Under the pieces are notes generated by a model. It was not told the DNA's origin, did not search any database, and saw only the letters and a list, made by a program, of their open reading frames with translations. A program made the position numbers and the translations under genes. Shown here piece by piece: positions 26,063 through 35,937 of a stretch of DNA of 64,000 nt; within the stretch, counting starts at the first letter, position 1; each line of letters starts with the position of its first letter. The DNA lies in the NCBI RefSeq assembly GCF_900108175.1, contig NZ_FNVO01000021.1:59619-123618 (forward strand), read 5' to 3'. This stretch comes from Thermomonospora echinospora. GTDB lineage: Bacteria > Actinomycetota > Actinomycetes > Streptosporangiales > Streptosporangiaceae.

Positions 26063-28003
26063 TCACGAGGGGACGACGCGGTAGGGGCGCATCATCTCGT
26101 TGTCCTCGTGTTCGAGGATGTGGCAGTGCCACAGGTACCGGCCCGCCTGCCCGAACGTCATCTCGACCCTGGTGATGTCGTTCGGGTAGGCGATCACGGT
26201 GTCCTTGAAGCCGTTCTCACCCGGTTCGGGCGGCCGGGTGGTCTGTCCGGCTCGCTGCCGCCCGACGACCTGGAACTGCACCTCGTGAATGTGGATGGGG
26301 TGGGCGTCCTTCGTGGTGTTGCGGATCTCCCAGATCTCGGTCGCCTTCAGCTTCGGATCCTCGGTGACGGGGTCGCCCCATCGCAGCGGGACCGGCTTTC
26401 CGTTCTGGTCCAGCGTGCCGAGCAGCGCTGCGCTGGGTCCGACGCCCGATAGGCGGGCCGACATCTCCTCGTTCAAGGAGACCTGTCGCGTGCGGGTCGC
26501 CGCACCCAGCGGCGTGAACGCGGGGAGCGTGAGACTCCCGGGCGATGTCGTGGTGTCCGCCGTGCGGAGGGGGCCGACCACGAACTTCATGACCTGCCCG
26601 CTGGTCTTCGGGTCGGCCGGCGCGAAGTCCCGGCCCGCCGTTCCGCCGCGGAACGGGGCGTCGGGCCCCTCGTTGATGAGGTACAGCTCGGTCCCCACCG
26701 GTACCGCGCCGAAGTCGACGATGACGTCGGCGCGTTCGGCCGGCGCGGCGAGCACCTGGTCGCGCTGGACGGGGTCCGGCAGGAAACCGCCGTCGCTGCC
26801 GAGCTGCCAGAAGGCGAGCGCCGGAGCGGCCGGTCTGCGGGCCGCCGGATCGGCGACGATCTTCAGGACCAGGAAGCGGGAGTTGCAGCCGTTGAGGAAC
26901 CGGAACCGGTAGCGGCGCGGCTCGACGTGCAGGACCGGCCAGGTCCTGCCGTTGGTCACCATCACTTTGCCGAAGAACTCCGGATTCCAGATCGGCGGGA
27001 TGTCGCTGCGGGGGATGTACGGCCCCTTGAACCCGTCGAAGAACGTGCGGCCCGCCGGGTAGAAGAGGCTTCCGTCGGTCTTGAACGACCGGTCCTGGAT
27101 GAGGATGGGAATCTCGTAGTACCTCTTCCCGGGAGGGTCGCCGGGCCTTGGCGCGGGCCCGGGAAGCACCCCGTCCGGGAAGTCCGCGGGACCCCCGCGC
27201 AGCAGGTAGAAGCCCGCCATGCCGGCGTAGACGTTCAACCGGGTGATGCCGAGCGCGTGGTCGTGGTACCACATCGTCGTCGCCCGGTCGCCGTTGGCGT
27301 ACTGGAACACGGCGTCCCCCCGCCCCCAGTGCTCGCCGAACCGCTTTTCGAATATGTTCTTGAACTCGTCGTAGAAGGACCCTGCAACGGCGTGCTGCCG
27401 TGGGACGTCGAGTGCGTCGGGCAGATACCACGCCTCTGCGTACCCGTCGCTTTCCTCCGTGTTGTGGCCGCCGTGCAGGTGGGTCACGATGGGGACCGGG
27501 CCCGTATAAGGGCCGGGCGTGGAGGTGAACATGGGGCACATGTCCCTGCCCGATGCCCCGCCCGGGGGATTCGCCCAGTGCAGCGTGGGGTCCACGGGCA
27601 GCAGATGCGGCAGGTACCTGCCCCTTCGATCGAGCAGTTGATTCACCCACCTCACGCGCACCGGCCAGCCGTGTTCGGCTTCGATGGTGCGGGCGGGATA
27701 ACCGAAGGTGCCCCGATCCGTGACGGCTCCGTAGCCCCAGACGGTCGTGGCCGGCAGGCCGGGAGGGAGGACCTGCTGCCGGAACTGCCGGACGCCGATC
27801 GTGTAGTGGTCGACGTCCTTGTCCCGGCCGTCCCTCGGCATGACGGACGGAACGACCAACTCGGTGACGTACTTCCTTATCCTCGCCGGATCCAGGATCC
27901 CCTCCGCCGGCACCGCCCGGAGCCGCGGAGTCGCCTCGGTGAACAGAAAGGCCCCCGCCCCGCATACGGCCCAATTCTTTATGAAGTCCCGTCTCGAAAT
28001 CAT
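26063..28003 (-). CDS. Tat-exported multicopper oxidase (bilirubin-oxidase/CotA-like)
   Basis: A 646-residue copper oxidase. The start MISRRDFIKNWAVCGAGAFLF is a textbook twin-arginine signal, and GGAGG lies five bases before ATG 28003. Copper ligands occur in the four expected motifs: HLHGGHNTE (about 172), WYHDHALGITRLNVYAG (about 243), HPIHIHEVQF (about 565) and YLWHCHILEHEDNEMMRPY (about 620), the last with the Cys-His and the T1 axial Met. The layout of three cupredoxin domains matches bilirubin oxidase and CotA laccase. It oxidises phenols, bilirubin-like compounds or metal ions outside the membrane. It lies downstream of a cation ATPase in the same direction, a possible metal link, but 117 bases separate them. 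Confidence 0.9.
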   Translation of the reverse strand: MISRRDFIKNWAVCGAGAFLFTEATPRLRAVPAEGILDPARIRKYVTELVVPSVMPRDGRDKDVDHYTIGVRQFRQQVLPPGLPATTVWGYGAVTDRGTFGYPARTIEAEHGWPVRVRWVNQLLDRRGRYLPHLLPVDPTLHWANPPGGASGRDMCPMFTSTPGPYTGPVPIVTHLHGGHNTEESDGYAEAWYLPDALDVPRQHAVAGSFYDEFKNIFEKRFGEHWGRGDAVFQYANGDRATTMWYHDHALGITRLNVYAGMAGFYLLRGGPADFPDGVLPGPAPRPGDPPGKRYYEIPILIQDRSFKTDGSLFYPAGRTFFDGFKGPYIPRSDIPPIWNPEFFGKVMVTNGRTWPVLHVEPRRYRFRFLNGCNSRFLVLKIVADPAARRPAAPALAFWQLGSDGGFLPDPVQRDQVLAAPAERADVIVDFGAVPVGTELYLINEGPDAPFRGGTAGRDFAPADPKTSGQVMKFVVGPLRTADTTTSPGSLTLPAFTPLGAATRTRQVSLNEEMSARLSGVGPSAALLGTLDQNGKPVPLRWGDPVTEDPKLKATEIWEIRNTTKDAHPIHIHEVQFQVVGRQRAGQTTRPPEPGENGFKDTVIAYPNDITRVEMTFGQAGRYLWHCHILEHEDNEMMRPYRVVPS

Positions 28004-28120
28004 CTGGTCCTCCGCATGCGAGCCCGGTCCGGCCGGACGGACGGAAACGACCCTGGGGGGAGCCACATCGCATACCGGAGACGCTATGTCACCGCGCAGC
28101 CCACGATCGGCAAACGAACG

Positions 28121-30811
28121 TCATGGGAGAGTAGGTCTTCTTGTGCGTGAAACCGCGCCGGTCGAATCGCGGTACGCCGCCTTGAACAGTTCGACCAGCA
28201 CGTAGGAGATCAACGCCACGGCGATTGCCCGGAGCCAGGCGGTGCCGCCGAGCGGGGCCGAGCCGAACACCTCATGCATCACCGGGGCGTACGTGTAGCA
28301 GAGCTGCACGCCGATCAGCGCGACCGCGCCGACGGCCACCCACGGGTTGCGTCGGACACCGCGCAGCAGTATCGGCCTGTCCAGGGACAGGCAGTTGAAC
28401 ATGTACGTCATCAGCGTCAGCGCGAAGACGTTCACCACCACCGTCCTGGCCACCGCCTCGGAGGCGACGCCGTGCTCGTAGTGGAACAGCCCGTACGCGC
28501 CCGCCAGCAGGATCGCCGAGACCAGCAGGATCTGCGCCGCCCGCATCCGGGTGATCAGCGGCAGGGACGGGTCGCGGGGCGGGCGGCGCATGATGTCGGG
28601 GTCGCGGGGCTCGACGGCGAACGGCAGGCCGAGGATCAGCACCGCGGTCATGTTCAGCCACAGCACCTGGACCGGCAGGATCGGCAGTTGCCCGCCGGTG
28701 ACGACGGCCGCCATCAGGAGCAGGCCGAGCCCGACGTTGGCCGGCAGCGCCCACACGATGAACTTGACCAGGTTGTCGAAGACGCCGCGGCCCTCCTCGA
28801 CGGCCGCCTCGATGGAGGCGAAGTCGTCGTCGGTCAGGATCATGTCGGCCGCCTCCTTGGCGACCTCGGTGCCGGAGCGGCCCATGGCCACGCCGATGTC
28901 GGCCTGCTTGAGGGCCGGCGCGTCGTTGACCCCGTCGCCGGTCATCGCCACCACGTGGGAGCGGCTCTGCAGGGCCTTGACCAGCCGGAGCTTCTGTTCC
29001 GGTGAGACGCGGGCGAACACCTCGGCGCGCTCGGCCGCGGCCGGGAGCTCCTCGTCGCCGGTGGCGGCCAGCTCCGCGCCGGTCATGACCCGCAGGGGTT
29101 CGGGGCCGCCCAGGCCGATCCGCTCCCCGATGGCCCGCGCGGTCGCCGCATGGTCGCCTGTGATCATCTTGACCTGGATCCCGGCGGTCCGGCAGGCGCG
29201 CACGGCGTCGGCGGCGGCCTGGCGGGGCGGGTCGTGCATGGCCTGCAGTCCCAGGAAGGTCAGGGCGGGCGGCTCCGCATCGAACCGGGCGGTGCCGGGA
29301 TCCAGCTCGGCCCGGGCGAAGGCGAGCACCCGCAACCCCTGCTCAGCGAGCCCCTCGGCCAGGGCGGTGAGCTCGCCGTGGTCGATCGGCTCCCGGCCGC
29401 CGTCACCGGTGAGCCGGTCGCCGCACATCCGCAACACGCGTTCCATCGAGCCCTTGACGTAGACGGTGCCGTCGGCGTGCAGGGTGGCCATGTACTGCCG
29501 TTCGGAGGTGAACGTGATCGTGTCGACCCGTTCGGGGACGGTGTCGATCCCGGCCTTGGCGGCGCTGGCGACCAGGGCCGCCTCCGTGGGGTCGCCGACG
29601 GGGCCCCAGCGGTCGCCCTCCCGTACGATCTGGGCGTCGTTGCAGGCCAGCCCGGCGGTCAGGCACGCGTGGAGCACCGGGTGGTCGCCGGGGCGGGCCG
29701 GTCCTCCGGCGTGGGCGATCGAGCCTTCGGGCGCGTACCCGGTGCCGGTGACCTCGTAGACGCGGCCGTCGGCGGCCACCTGGGTGACGGTCATCTCGTT
29801 GTGGGTGAGGGTGCCGGTCTTGTCGGTGCAGATCACCGTGGTGCTGCCGAGCGTCTCCACGGCGGGCAGCCTGCGGACGATGGAGTGGCGCCGCACCATC
29901 CGGGCCACGCCCAGCGCCAGCGTGACGGTCACCACGGCCGGCAGCCCCTCGGGGATCGCCCCGACCGCCAGCGCGACCGCGGCGGTCAGCATCTCGGCGA
30001 CCGGCCGCCCCCGCAGCACCCCGATCAGGAAGGTCAGCGCGGCCAGCGCCAGGATCGCCACGGTCACCACCCGGCCGAACCGGGCGATCTTGCGGGTCAG
30101 CGGGGTCTGCACGCCCGCCGTCCGCCCGACCAGCCGGTGGATCAGACCCAGCTCGGTCCGCCCGCCCACCGCGACGACGATCCCGCTGCCCTGCCCGGCG
30201 GTGGCGAACGTCCCCGAGTAGGCCATGTTGCGGCGGTCGGCCAGCCCCACCTCTTCCAGCGGCGCCGGATCCTTGGCGACCGGGGCCGACTCGCCGGTCA
30301 GCGCCGACTCGTCCACCCGCAGCTCCGACACGGCCACCAGCCGCAGGTCGGCGGGCACTTTGTCGCCTGCCTCCACCACCACCAGATCGCCCACGACGAT
30401 GTCGGCGGAGGGCACCCGGAGGCGGCGGCCGTCCCGGACCACCGTGGCCGACGTCCGGGCCATCGCCGCCAGCGCGGCCAGCGCCTGCTCGGCCCGTGAC
30501 TCCTGCGCGAAGCCGACGACGGCGTTCGCCAGGACGACACCGAGGATCACCACCGCGTCGACGTGCTCCCCGAGCAGCGCCGTCACCAGCGCCGACACCA
30601 GCAGCACGTAGATCAGCGGATTGTGGAACTGCAGCAGGAACCGCAGCAGCGGCCCGCGCCGCCGGGCGGCGGGCAGCTCGTTGGGCCCCAGCCGGGCCAG
30701 CCGGTCGGCGGCCTGCGCGTCGCCCAGCCCCCGCTCGGCGTCACCGCCCAGTTCCTCGACGATCTCGGCGGCCGCCCGCCGGTACGGGGCGTCGGATCTC
30801 GGTGCGATCAT
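28121..30811 (-). CDS. P-type cation-transporting ATPase, P2 (calcium-like) type
   Basis: An 896-residue P-ATPase. In order: N-terminal cation ATPase domain (GLGDAQAADRLARLGPNELP), membrane pair, actuator motif LTGESAPV, the PEGL motif AVGAIPEGLPAVV, phosphorylation motif ICTDKTGTLT with Asp330, ATP-binding KGSMERV, hinge MTGDGVNDAPALK, and a C-terminal membrane bundle with LPVQVLWLNMTAVLILGLPFAVEP, then the P2 C-terminal domain. PEGL without CPC means it is not a heavy-metal P1B pump; Ca or Mg are likelier. Similar pumps (CtpF in Mycobacterium tuberculosis) belong to the DosR dormancy set. ATG 30811 is preceded by GGTGAG. It is divergent from a universal stress protein. Confidence 0.9.
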   Translation of the reverse strand: MIAPRSDAPYRRAAAEIVEELGGDAERGLGDAQAADRLARLGPNELPAARRRGPLLRFLLQFHNPLIYVLLVSALVTALLGEHVDAVVILGVVLANAVVGFAQESRAEQALAALAAMARTSATVVRDGRRLRVPSADIVVGDLVVVEAGDKVPADLRLVAVSELRVDESALTGESAPVAKDPAPLEEVGLADRRNMAYSGTFATAGQGSGIVVAVGGRTELGLIHRLVGRTAGVQTPLTRKIARFGRVVTVAILALAALTFLIGVLRGRPVAEMLTAAVALAVGAIPEGLPAVVTVTLALGVARMVRRHSIVRRLPAVETLGSTTVICTDKTGTLTHNEMTVTQVAADGRVYEVTGTGYAPEGSIAHAGGPARPGDHPVLHACLTAGLACNDAQIVREGDRWGPVGDPTEAALVASAAKAGIDTVPERVDTITFTSERQYMATLHADGTVYVKGSMERVLRMCGDRLTGDGGREPIDHGELTALAEGLAEQGLRVLAFARAELDPGTARFDAEPPALTFLGLQAMHDPPRQAAADAVRACRTAGIQVKMITGDHAATARAIGERIGLGGPEPLRVMTGAELAATGDEELPAAAERAEVFARVSPEQKLRLVKALQSRSHVVAMTGDGVNDAPALKQADIGVAMGRSGTEVAKEAADMILTDDDFASIEAAVEEGRGVFDNLVKFIVWALPANVGLGLLLMAAVVTGGQLPILPVQVLWLNMTAVLILGLPFAVEPRDPDIMRRPPRDPSLPLITRMRAAQILLVSAILLAGAYGLFHYEHGVASEAVARTVVVNVFALTLMTYMFNCLSLDRPILLRGVRRNPWVAVGAVALIGVQLCYTYAPVMHEVFGSAPLGGTAWLRAIAVALISYVLVELFKAAYRDSTGAVSRTRRPTLP

Positions 30812-30852
30812 GCTCACCGTCCGAGCCTTACCCAGGATCACCGTCCAATGCA

Positions 30853-30866
30853 GAGACCAAAGACCC
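30853..30866. promoter_or_regulatory. DevR/OsdR-like box between the cation ATPase and the stress protein
   Basis: The minus strand reads GGGTCTTTGGTCTC. The DosR/DevR core is GGGACTWWAGTCCC, and 11 of 14 positions agree, including both outer G/C triplets apart from one base. It lies 42 bases before the ATPase start and 187 before the stress protein. Confidence 0.4.
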
Positions 30867-31052
30867 TGAAGCGGTGTGAGTCCTGCCCGGCCACCGTGCC
30901 GGTGGTGGCTGCCGCCGGGGCGCGCCGCCCGGCCCGAGGTCCCGTTGCCGGGCCGGAAGACCCGCAGGTAGGAGGCCAACGGCCCGAAGAGCGACGCCCG
31001 ATCCGGGGCATGGAGTGGCCTGACGGGGAACGGGCGGACAGAGGAGGCCGCG

Positions 31053-31910
31053 ATGGGCCGCTATTCACAGGTGCTCGTCGGCTACGACGGCACGAAGGAG
31101 AGCGAGCGGGCCCTCAGGTGGGCGGTGGAGGAGGCCAGGCGGCGACGGCTGCCCCTGACCGTGTGCCATGCCTGGCGCTGGCCCTATCCGATCAGCTACA
31201 TCGACTACGAGGGCGCCGCGATCATCAAGCGGATGGGGGAGAACCTGCTGCGTCACGGAACGGCCCTGGCCCAAAACCTGGCCCCGGGCGTGCCGGTGCG
31301 CCACCGCCTGATGGACGGGCCCACCGCGTCCGCGCTGCTGCACCACGCCGATGACGGGCTCATCGTCATCGGCTCCCACGAGCAGAGCGAGCTGCCCGTG
31401 GGGTCCTCGGCCCTGCAGATACCGGCGCGGGCCCGCTGCCCGGTCATGGTGGTCCGCGACCCGGCGCAGGCGACCGAAGGGCGCGTCGTGGCCGGGGTGG
31501 ACGGCTCGGCCGGCGGCGAGGCGGCCCTGGAGTTCGCCTTCGAGGAGGCCGCGCTGCGCGGATGGCGGCTCGACGCCGTCCACGGATGCTGGGAACCCGC
31601 GAGCGTCGCCGACAGCGAGATAGCGCTGTTCGCCGACAAGGTCACGCTGGAGCACGTGTGCGGCGCCAGGCTGCAACGCGCCGTCGCCCCCTGGCTGGTG
31701 AAGTGCCCGCAGGTGAGCGTACGCACGTTCATGCCCATGGAGGAGCCGCGCAGGGCGCTCCTGGACGCCGCCGAGGGCGCCGACCTGATCGTCGTGGGCG
31801 ACCGCGGCGAAGGCGGCCTGCACCCCCAGCTTCTGGGCGCGACCACGCTTGCGATGCTCCAGCTCTCGCCCTGCACGGTCGCCGTGGTGCATCCCCTGCA
31901 CCGGACTTGA
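31053..31910 (+). CDS. Tandem-domain universal stress protein
   Basis: A 285-residue protein with two UspA domains. Domain 1 starts SQVLVGYDGTKESERALRWAVEEA and ends with the region LIVIGSHEQSELPVGSSALQIPARARCPVMVVR; domain 2 starts RVVAGVDGSAGGEAALEFAFEEAA and ends LIVVGDRGEGGLHPQLLGATTLAMLQLSPCTVAVVHP. The G-2x-G-9x-G-S/T ATP-binding pattern is partly degenerate in both. Double-domain Usp proteins are abundant in DosR/OsdR regulons of actinobacteria and bind ATP or cAMP. The neighbours, a cation ATPase and an acyl-CoA synthetase, are also typical regulon members. Start at ATG 31053 after ACAGAGGAGGCCGCG. Confidence 0.9.
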   Translation: MGRYSQVLVGYDGTKESERALRWAVEEARRRRLPLTVCHAWRWPYPISYIDYEGAAIIKRMGENLLRHGTALAQNLAPGVPVRHRLMDGPTASALLHHADDGLIVIGSHEQSELPVGSSALQIPARARCPVMVVRDPAQATEGRVVAGVDGSAGGEAALEFAFEEAALRGWRLDAVHGCWEPASVADSEIALFADKVTLEHVCGARLQRAVAPWLVKCPQVSVRTFMPMEEPRRALLDAAEGADLIVVGDRGEGGLHPQLLGATTLAMLQLSPCTVAVVHPLHRT

Positions 31911-31938
31911 GCCGAGCAGACCCGCGACGGCGGACATC

Positions 31939-34611
31939 TCAGCCGAGGGCACGGTCGATCGGCGATGGCGCCGGTGGGGGAGGAGCGAGGCGGATGCGCG
32001 CGTCGACGGTCACCGTGCCGCCGGTCGTGACAATCACCGGGTTGAGGTCGAGTTCGGCGATCTCGGGGTTGTCGGCGACCAGCCAGGCCACCCGCGTCAC
32101 CTGGTCCTCCAGGGCGGACACGGCGGCGGGCGGACGGCCCCGATAGCCCGACAGCAGCGGGGCGCAGCGCAGCGAACGGATCATTTCGCCCGCCTCTCCC
32201 GCGTGGAGCGGCGCCGCGCGGAACACCCGGTCGCCCAGCAGGTCCGCCGCCGTGCCGCCCATGCCCACCATGATCAGCGGGCCGAACGCGGGGTCCTCCA
32301 GCGCGCCGACGATGACCTCGACGCCCTCGCCGGCCATGCGCTGCACGACGGCACCGGTCATCGCCTCGCCGAGGGCGGCGGCCATGCTCCGATAGGCGTC
32401 CCGGACCTGCTCGGGCGTCTGCAGGCCCAGCCGCACGCCGCCGACGTCGCTCTTGTGGACCAGGGCCGGGCCGGTGGCCTTGAGCGCGACCGGGCAGCCG
32501 GTCAGCGCGGCGGCCTCGACGGCGCACTCCGCCCCGTCCACGCTGATCGTTTCGACCATGGTGATGCCGTAGTGATCCAGCAGCCGGTGGGTCGTCTCCG
32601 GGTCCAGCCAGCGGCCCGCCGGGGCGAACCGCAGCTCCGCCTCGATGAGGGAGCGGGCCTGCCGCCGCCGTACGCCGTCCGGCTCGGCCGCCGGGGCCGT
32701 GGGCCGGCTCCGCCATTCGGCCTGGTCCACCGCGTGCCGCAGCGCCGTGACCGCCTGCTCGGGGTAGGCGTAGGCGGGCACCTGGACGGTACCGTCGTCG
32801 ATCAGGGAGTCCTCGCCGACGACGCAGGCCAGCACCGGCTTACCCGATCCACGCGCCGCCGCGGCGATCGCCGCCTTGGAGGCCTCGGCGCCGGAACCGA
32901 ACGGCGGGGTGTAGACGGCGATGACCGCGTCGATCCCCGGGTCGTCGAGCACGACCCGCAACGCCTCGGTGAGCTGGGCCGCGCCGCCGTCGGCGGTCAG
33001 GTCCACCGGGTTGGCGACCGCCGCGGACGGGCCCAGGGCCTCGCGCAGCGCGCGCCGGATCGGCTCGGCCAGCTCGGGAACCTCCAGGCCGAGCGCGGCG
33101 CAGGCGTCGGCCGCCAGCACGCCCGGCCCCCCGGAGTTGCCCACCACGGCCACCCGCCGTCCCCGCGGGAGCGGCTGGTGCGCCAGCAGGCGGGCGGTGT
33201 CGAGCAGGTCCCGCACCGTCTCGGCGCGCACCACCCCGGCGCGGCGCAGCAGCGCGTCCACGGCGATGTCGGAGGTGGCCGCGGCCGCGGTGTGCGACCG
33301 TACGGCACGGCCGCCCGCGTCCGACCGGCCGCTCTTGAGCGTGACGACGGGCTTGCGGGCGCCGACCCGGCGGGCCAGCGTGGCGAACTTGCGCGGGTTG
33401 CCGAACGACTCCAGGTACAGCGCGATGACGGAGGTATCGGGGTCGTCCTCCCAGTACTGCAGGAGATCGTTGCCGCTGATGTCGGCCTTGTTGCCGGCGG
33501 ACACGAAGCCGGAGACGCCCAGACCGGTCGCGCCCGCCTGCTCCAGCAGCGCCAGGCCGACCGCCCCCGACTGCGACATCACCGCCAGTCGCCCGCGCGT
33601 CGGCATGGCGGGCAGGAAGCTGGCGTTCAGGCCCTCGGCGGTGTTGACGATGCCCAGGCAGTTGGGGCCGACCAGGCGCATGCCCGCGTCGCGGCAGATG
33701 GCCAGCAGCTCGGCCTCCCGCCGGGCGCCCTCCCCGCCGGTCTCGGCGAACCCGGCGGTCACCACGACCAGGGCCTGCACCCCGTGCTCGGCGCATTGGC
33801 GGGCCACCTCCGGCACCGCCTCGGCGGGCGTCGCCACGACCGCCAGGCCCACCTCACCGGGGATCGCCGACACACTGGGGAAGGCGGGAAGACCGAGGAT
33901 CTTGTCGGCGTACGGGTTGACCGGGTAGATCGGCCCACGGTAGCCGCCGTTCAGCAGGTTGCGCAGGATCCGGTGCCCCACGTTCCGCGGGTCGCGCCCG
34001 GCGCCGATGACCGCCACCGAGCCCGGCCGCATCACCCGGCGCAGCGACGCCGCCCCGGCGGTGTGCTCGCGCGCCTCGATCGCGGCGGTGAGCTCGCCGG
34101 TGCACGCCAGCGGGAAGCGGATGTCGTACTCGCGGCTCCCGGACCGCCGCACCTGGAACCCGGCCGTGGCCAGCAGGGTCGTCATCGCCGTGTTCTCCGC
34201 CAGCACCGTGGCGGTGAACTCGGTGATCCCGTGGGCGGACGCCTCGATCGCCAGCTGCTCCAGCAGCAGCGTGCCCAGGCCCCGCCCGTGCATCCGGTCG
34301 TCGACCAGGACCCCGATCTCCGCGCTGGTGCCGCCGCCGGCGGGGATCAGCTCCGCCAGGCCCATCATCTGGCCTCCCACGAGGGCGACCAACGCGTGCC
34401 CCGGCCAGCCGTCGCCGGTGAGCCGGTCGATGTAGGCGTGCGGGGTGCGCAGGCCGCCGGTGAAGAAACGCAGGTACGCCGACTGGTCGGAGAGCCGGTC
34501 CACCAGACCGTGCAACGCCGTGCGATCCGACCGCGCCAGCGGGCGGATGTGGACCATCGAGCCGTCCCGCAGCAGTGCGTGCTCACCGGCGTCGGTCATG
34601 GGAGCCGACAT
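31939..34611 (-). CDS. GNAT acetyltransferase fused to ADP-forming acyl-CoA synthetase
   Basis: An 890-residue fusion. The N-terminal 170 residues form a GNAT domain, with the acetyl-CoA site IGVLVDDRMHGRGLGTLLLEQL. Then follow a CoA-binding domain (SVAVIGAGRDPRNVGHRIL), a succinyl-CoA-ligase-like flavodoxin domain (MSQSGAVGLALLE; RSHTAAAATSD carrying the likely phosphohistidine) and a C-terminal ATP-grasp domain (VALKATGPALVHKSDVGGVRLGL). The order GNAT-CoA-ligase-ATP-grasp occurs in actinobacteria; in enteric Pat (YfiQ) the GNAT is at the other end. It may acetylate proteins such as acetyl-CoA synthetase or make acyl-CoA from acid and ATP. The second ATG (34611) is best spaced from TTGGAGG. 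Converges with the stress-protein gene, 28 bases apart. Confidence 0.85.
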   Translation of the reverse strand: MSAPMTDAGEHALLRDGSMVHIRPLARSDRTALHGLVDRLSDQSAYLRFFTGGLRTPHAYIDRLTGDGWPGHALVALVGGQMMGLAELIPAGGGTSAEIGVLVDDRMHGRGLGTLLLEQLAIEASAHGITEFTATVLAENTAMTTLLATAGFQVRRSGSREYDIRFPLACTGELTAAIEAREHTAGAASLRRVMRPGSVAVIGAGRDPRNVGHRILRNLLNGGYRGPIYPVNPYADKILGLPAFPSVSAIPGEVGLAVVATPAEAVPEVARQCAEHGVQALVVVTAGFAETGGEGARREAELLAICRDAGMRLVGPNCLGIVNTAEGLNASFLPAMPTRGRLAVMSQSGAVGLALLEQAGATGLGVSGFVSAGNKADISGNDLLQYWEDDPDTSVIALYLESFGNPRKFATLARRVGARKPVVTLKSGRSDAGGRAVRSHTAAAATSDIAVDALLRRAGVVRAETVRDLLDTARLLAHQPLPRGRRVAVVGNSGGPGVLAADACAALGLEVPELAEPIRRALREALGPSAAVANPVDLTADGGAAQLTEALRVVLDDPGIDAVIAVYTPPFGSGAEASKAAIAAAARGSGKPVLACVVGEDSLIDDGTVQVPAYAYPEQAVTALRHAVDQAEWRSRPTAPAAEPDGVRRRQARSLIEAELRFAPAGRWLDPETTHRLLDHYGITMVETISVDGAECAVEAAALTGCPVALKATGPALVHKSDVGGVRLGLQTPEQVRDAYRSMAAALGEAMTGAVVQRMAGEGVEVIVGALEDPAFGPLIMVGMGGTAADLLGDRVFRAAPLHAGEAGEMIRSLRCAPLLSGYRGRPPAAVSALEDQVTRVAWLVADNPEIAELDLNPVIVTTGGTVTVDARIRLAPPPPAPSPIDRALG

Positions 34612-34696
34612 CATCTGCCTCCAAGGGCGCGAAGGCGGCCCGAGGTCTCGGACCGTTGCCGCCTCCACGACATCAGCCGGGTAGATCGCGACGGCA

Positions 34697-34710
34697 GGGG
34701 CGAAGGTCCC
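34697..34710. promoter_or_regulatory. Second DevR/OsdR-like box
   Basis: GGGGCGAAGGTCCC lies 86 bases upstream of the GNAT/synthetase start, in its promoter region. It matches the GGGNC...GTCCC frame of the DevR core, with about 10 of 14 positions. Weaker than the copy at 30853. Confidence 0.3.
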
Positions 34711-34740
34711 CAGGACGGATGTTCCCTCTCCGGTCCGGGC

Positions 34741-35937
34741 TCAGGCGAGCAGGCGCTGGACGAAGAAGACGATGAGCGAGGCGAGGATGCCGGTGACGTA
34801 CTGCAGCAGGGTGGCGGTGCGGATCGGCAGGTGGCGCAGTGCGCGGAAGTGGGCGTACACCGCGAAGGCCCGGTCGAGCTCCGGGTGCGGCAGCAGGTCG
34901 CCGGGCGGGTGGGTCACCTGCGCCATCAGCGGGTTGACGATGTGGTCGATGTGCCGGCGGACGAGCCGGGACAGCGTGACGTACGGCTGGATCCCGACAT
35001 GGATGGCGGTGACGGCGGCGAAGACGGGCAGGCCGATGGCGAAGCCCTGCATCAGCGGCCCCGGCCGGTCGCCGGTGACGGCCAGGGTCGACAGTTCGAC
35101 CAGGAGCACGCCGAGCGCCATGCAGACGGCGACCCGGGCGTAGACCCGGCACAGCTGCACCACCGCCGGGGTGTGCGCCGGGTCGATCCAGGTCATCTGG
35201 AGGCCCTCGCAGCGGTACAGGCGCAACGGGACCTCGGCGATGGTGTACAGCCAGTACACGACCTCGCCGCCCATCAGGCCCGTCCACGCCGCGATGAGGT
35301 AGGTCCACACGCCGGCCGGCAGCGCGTCGCCGTGCTGGTGGGAGAGGGCGAACACCAGCAGGGCGGCCGCCCCGGCGCCGGCTCCGCAGGCCGACAACTG
35401 GGGCAGGAGCCGGAGTCTGCCGCGCAGCCAGCCGATGAAGTCGTCCCGCTGGGGCGAGGGCGCGAGCAACTGGGCCGTGCAGTCGGCCAGGGAAGGGGCC
35501 CACTGCCAGGCCGTCCAGCCCAGGGCGAGCATGGCCACGCAGGTCAGCGTGGTGGCCAGGGCGAACAGGTGGCCGGTGCCGCCGTGCAGCGGATCGGTGC
35601 CTTGGACGGCCCACGACAGCAGCGCGAGCAGGTACGGCCACGCCCCCATGACCAGTACCGAGACCGTGGCCGCCGCCCAGTTCACGGGGCCGGGCAGCCC
35701 GCCCGCGACCAGCCGGGCCAGCACGACGACCAGCACCCGGGAACGCCCGCGCGCCACGAAGCCGCGCAACTGGTGGCCGCAGTCGTCGGCCGCCTCGGGC
35801 ACGGCCCGCCGGTCGGCGGCCCGCAGGCGGCTGAGTAGATCAGGCGGCTCCCCCGCCCGCGTGGCGTCCGGCTCCACCGCCGACCGCGGCTCGGGTACTG
35901 GCTGCGCGTCCATCAGGGACCCCTGCGCTCGGGTCAT
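34741..35937 (-). CDS. Unrecognised multi-span membrane protein
   Basis: A 398-residue protein of unknown family. A 75-residue cytoplasmic N-terminus precedes about eight hydrophobic segments, including VLVVVLARLVAGGLPG, AATVSVLVMGAWPYLLALLSW, LFALATTLTCVAMLALGW, GAGAGAAALLVFAL, GVWTYLIAAWTGLMGGEVVYWLY, VCMALGVLLVELSTLAV, MQGFAIGLPVFAAVTAI and a C-terminal YVTGILASLIVFFVQRLLA. I see no transporter or enzyme motif. ATG 35937 has GGAG only two bases before it; ATG 35913, with AGGGG six bases before it, may be the true start. It lies 130 bases upstream of the GNAT/synthetase gene and in the same direction. Confidence 0.6.
   Translation of the reverse strand: MTRAQGSLMDAQPVPEPRSAVEPDATRAGEPPDLLSRLRAADRRAVPEAADDCGHQLRGFVARGRSRVLVVVLARLVAGGLPGPVNWAAATVSVLVMGAWPYLLALLSWAVQGTDPLHGGTGHLFALATTLTCVAMLALGWTAWQWAPSLADCTAQLLAPSPQRDDFIGWLRGRLRLLPQLSACGAGAGAAALLVFALSHQHGDALPAGVWTYLIAAWTGLMGGEVVYWLYTIAEVPLRLYRCEGLQMTWIDPAHTPAVVQLCRVYARVAVCMALGVLLVELSTLAVTGDRPGPLMQGFAIGLPVFAAVTAIHVGIQPYVTLSRLVRRHIDHIVNPLMAQVTHPPGDLLPHPELDRAFAVYAHFRALRHLPIRTATLLQYVTGILASLIVFFVQRLLA

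Noticed and set aside
31849..35838. A plus-strand open frame of about 1330 codons opposite the synthetase and membrane-protein genes
   Set aside because: Arg/Gly/His/Gln-rich low-complexity translation with no domain; it covers two well-supported minus-strand genes.
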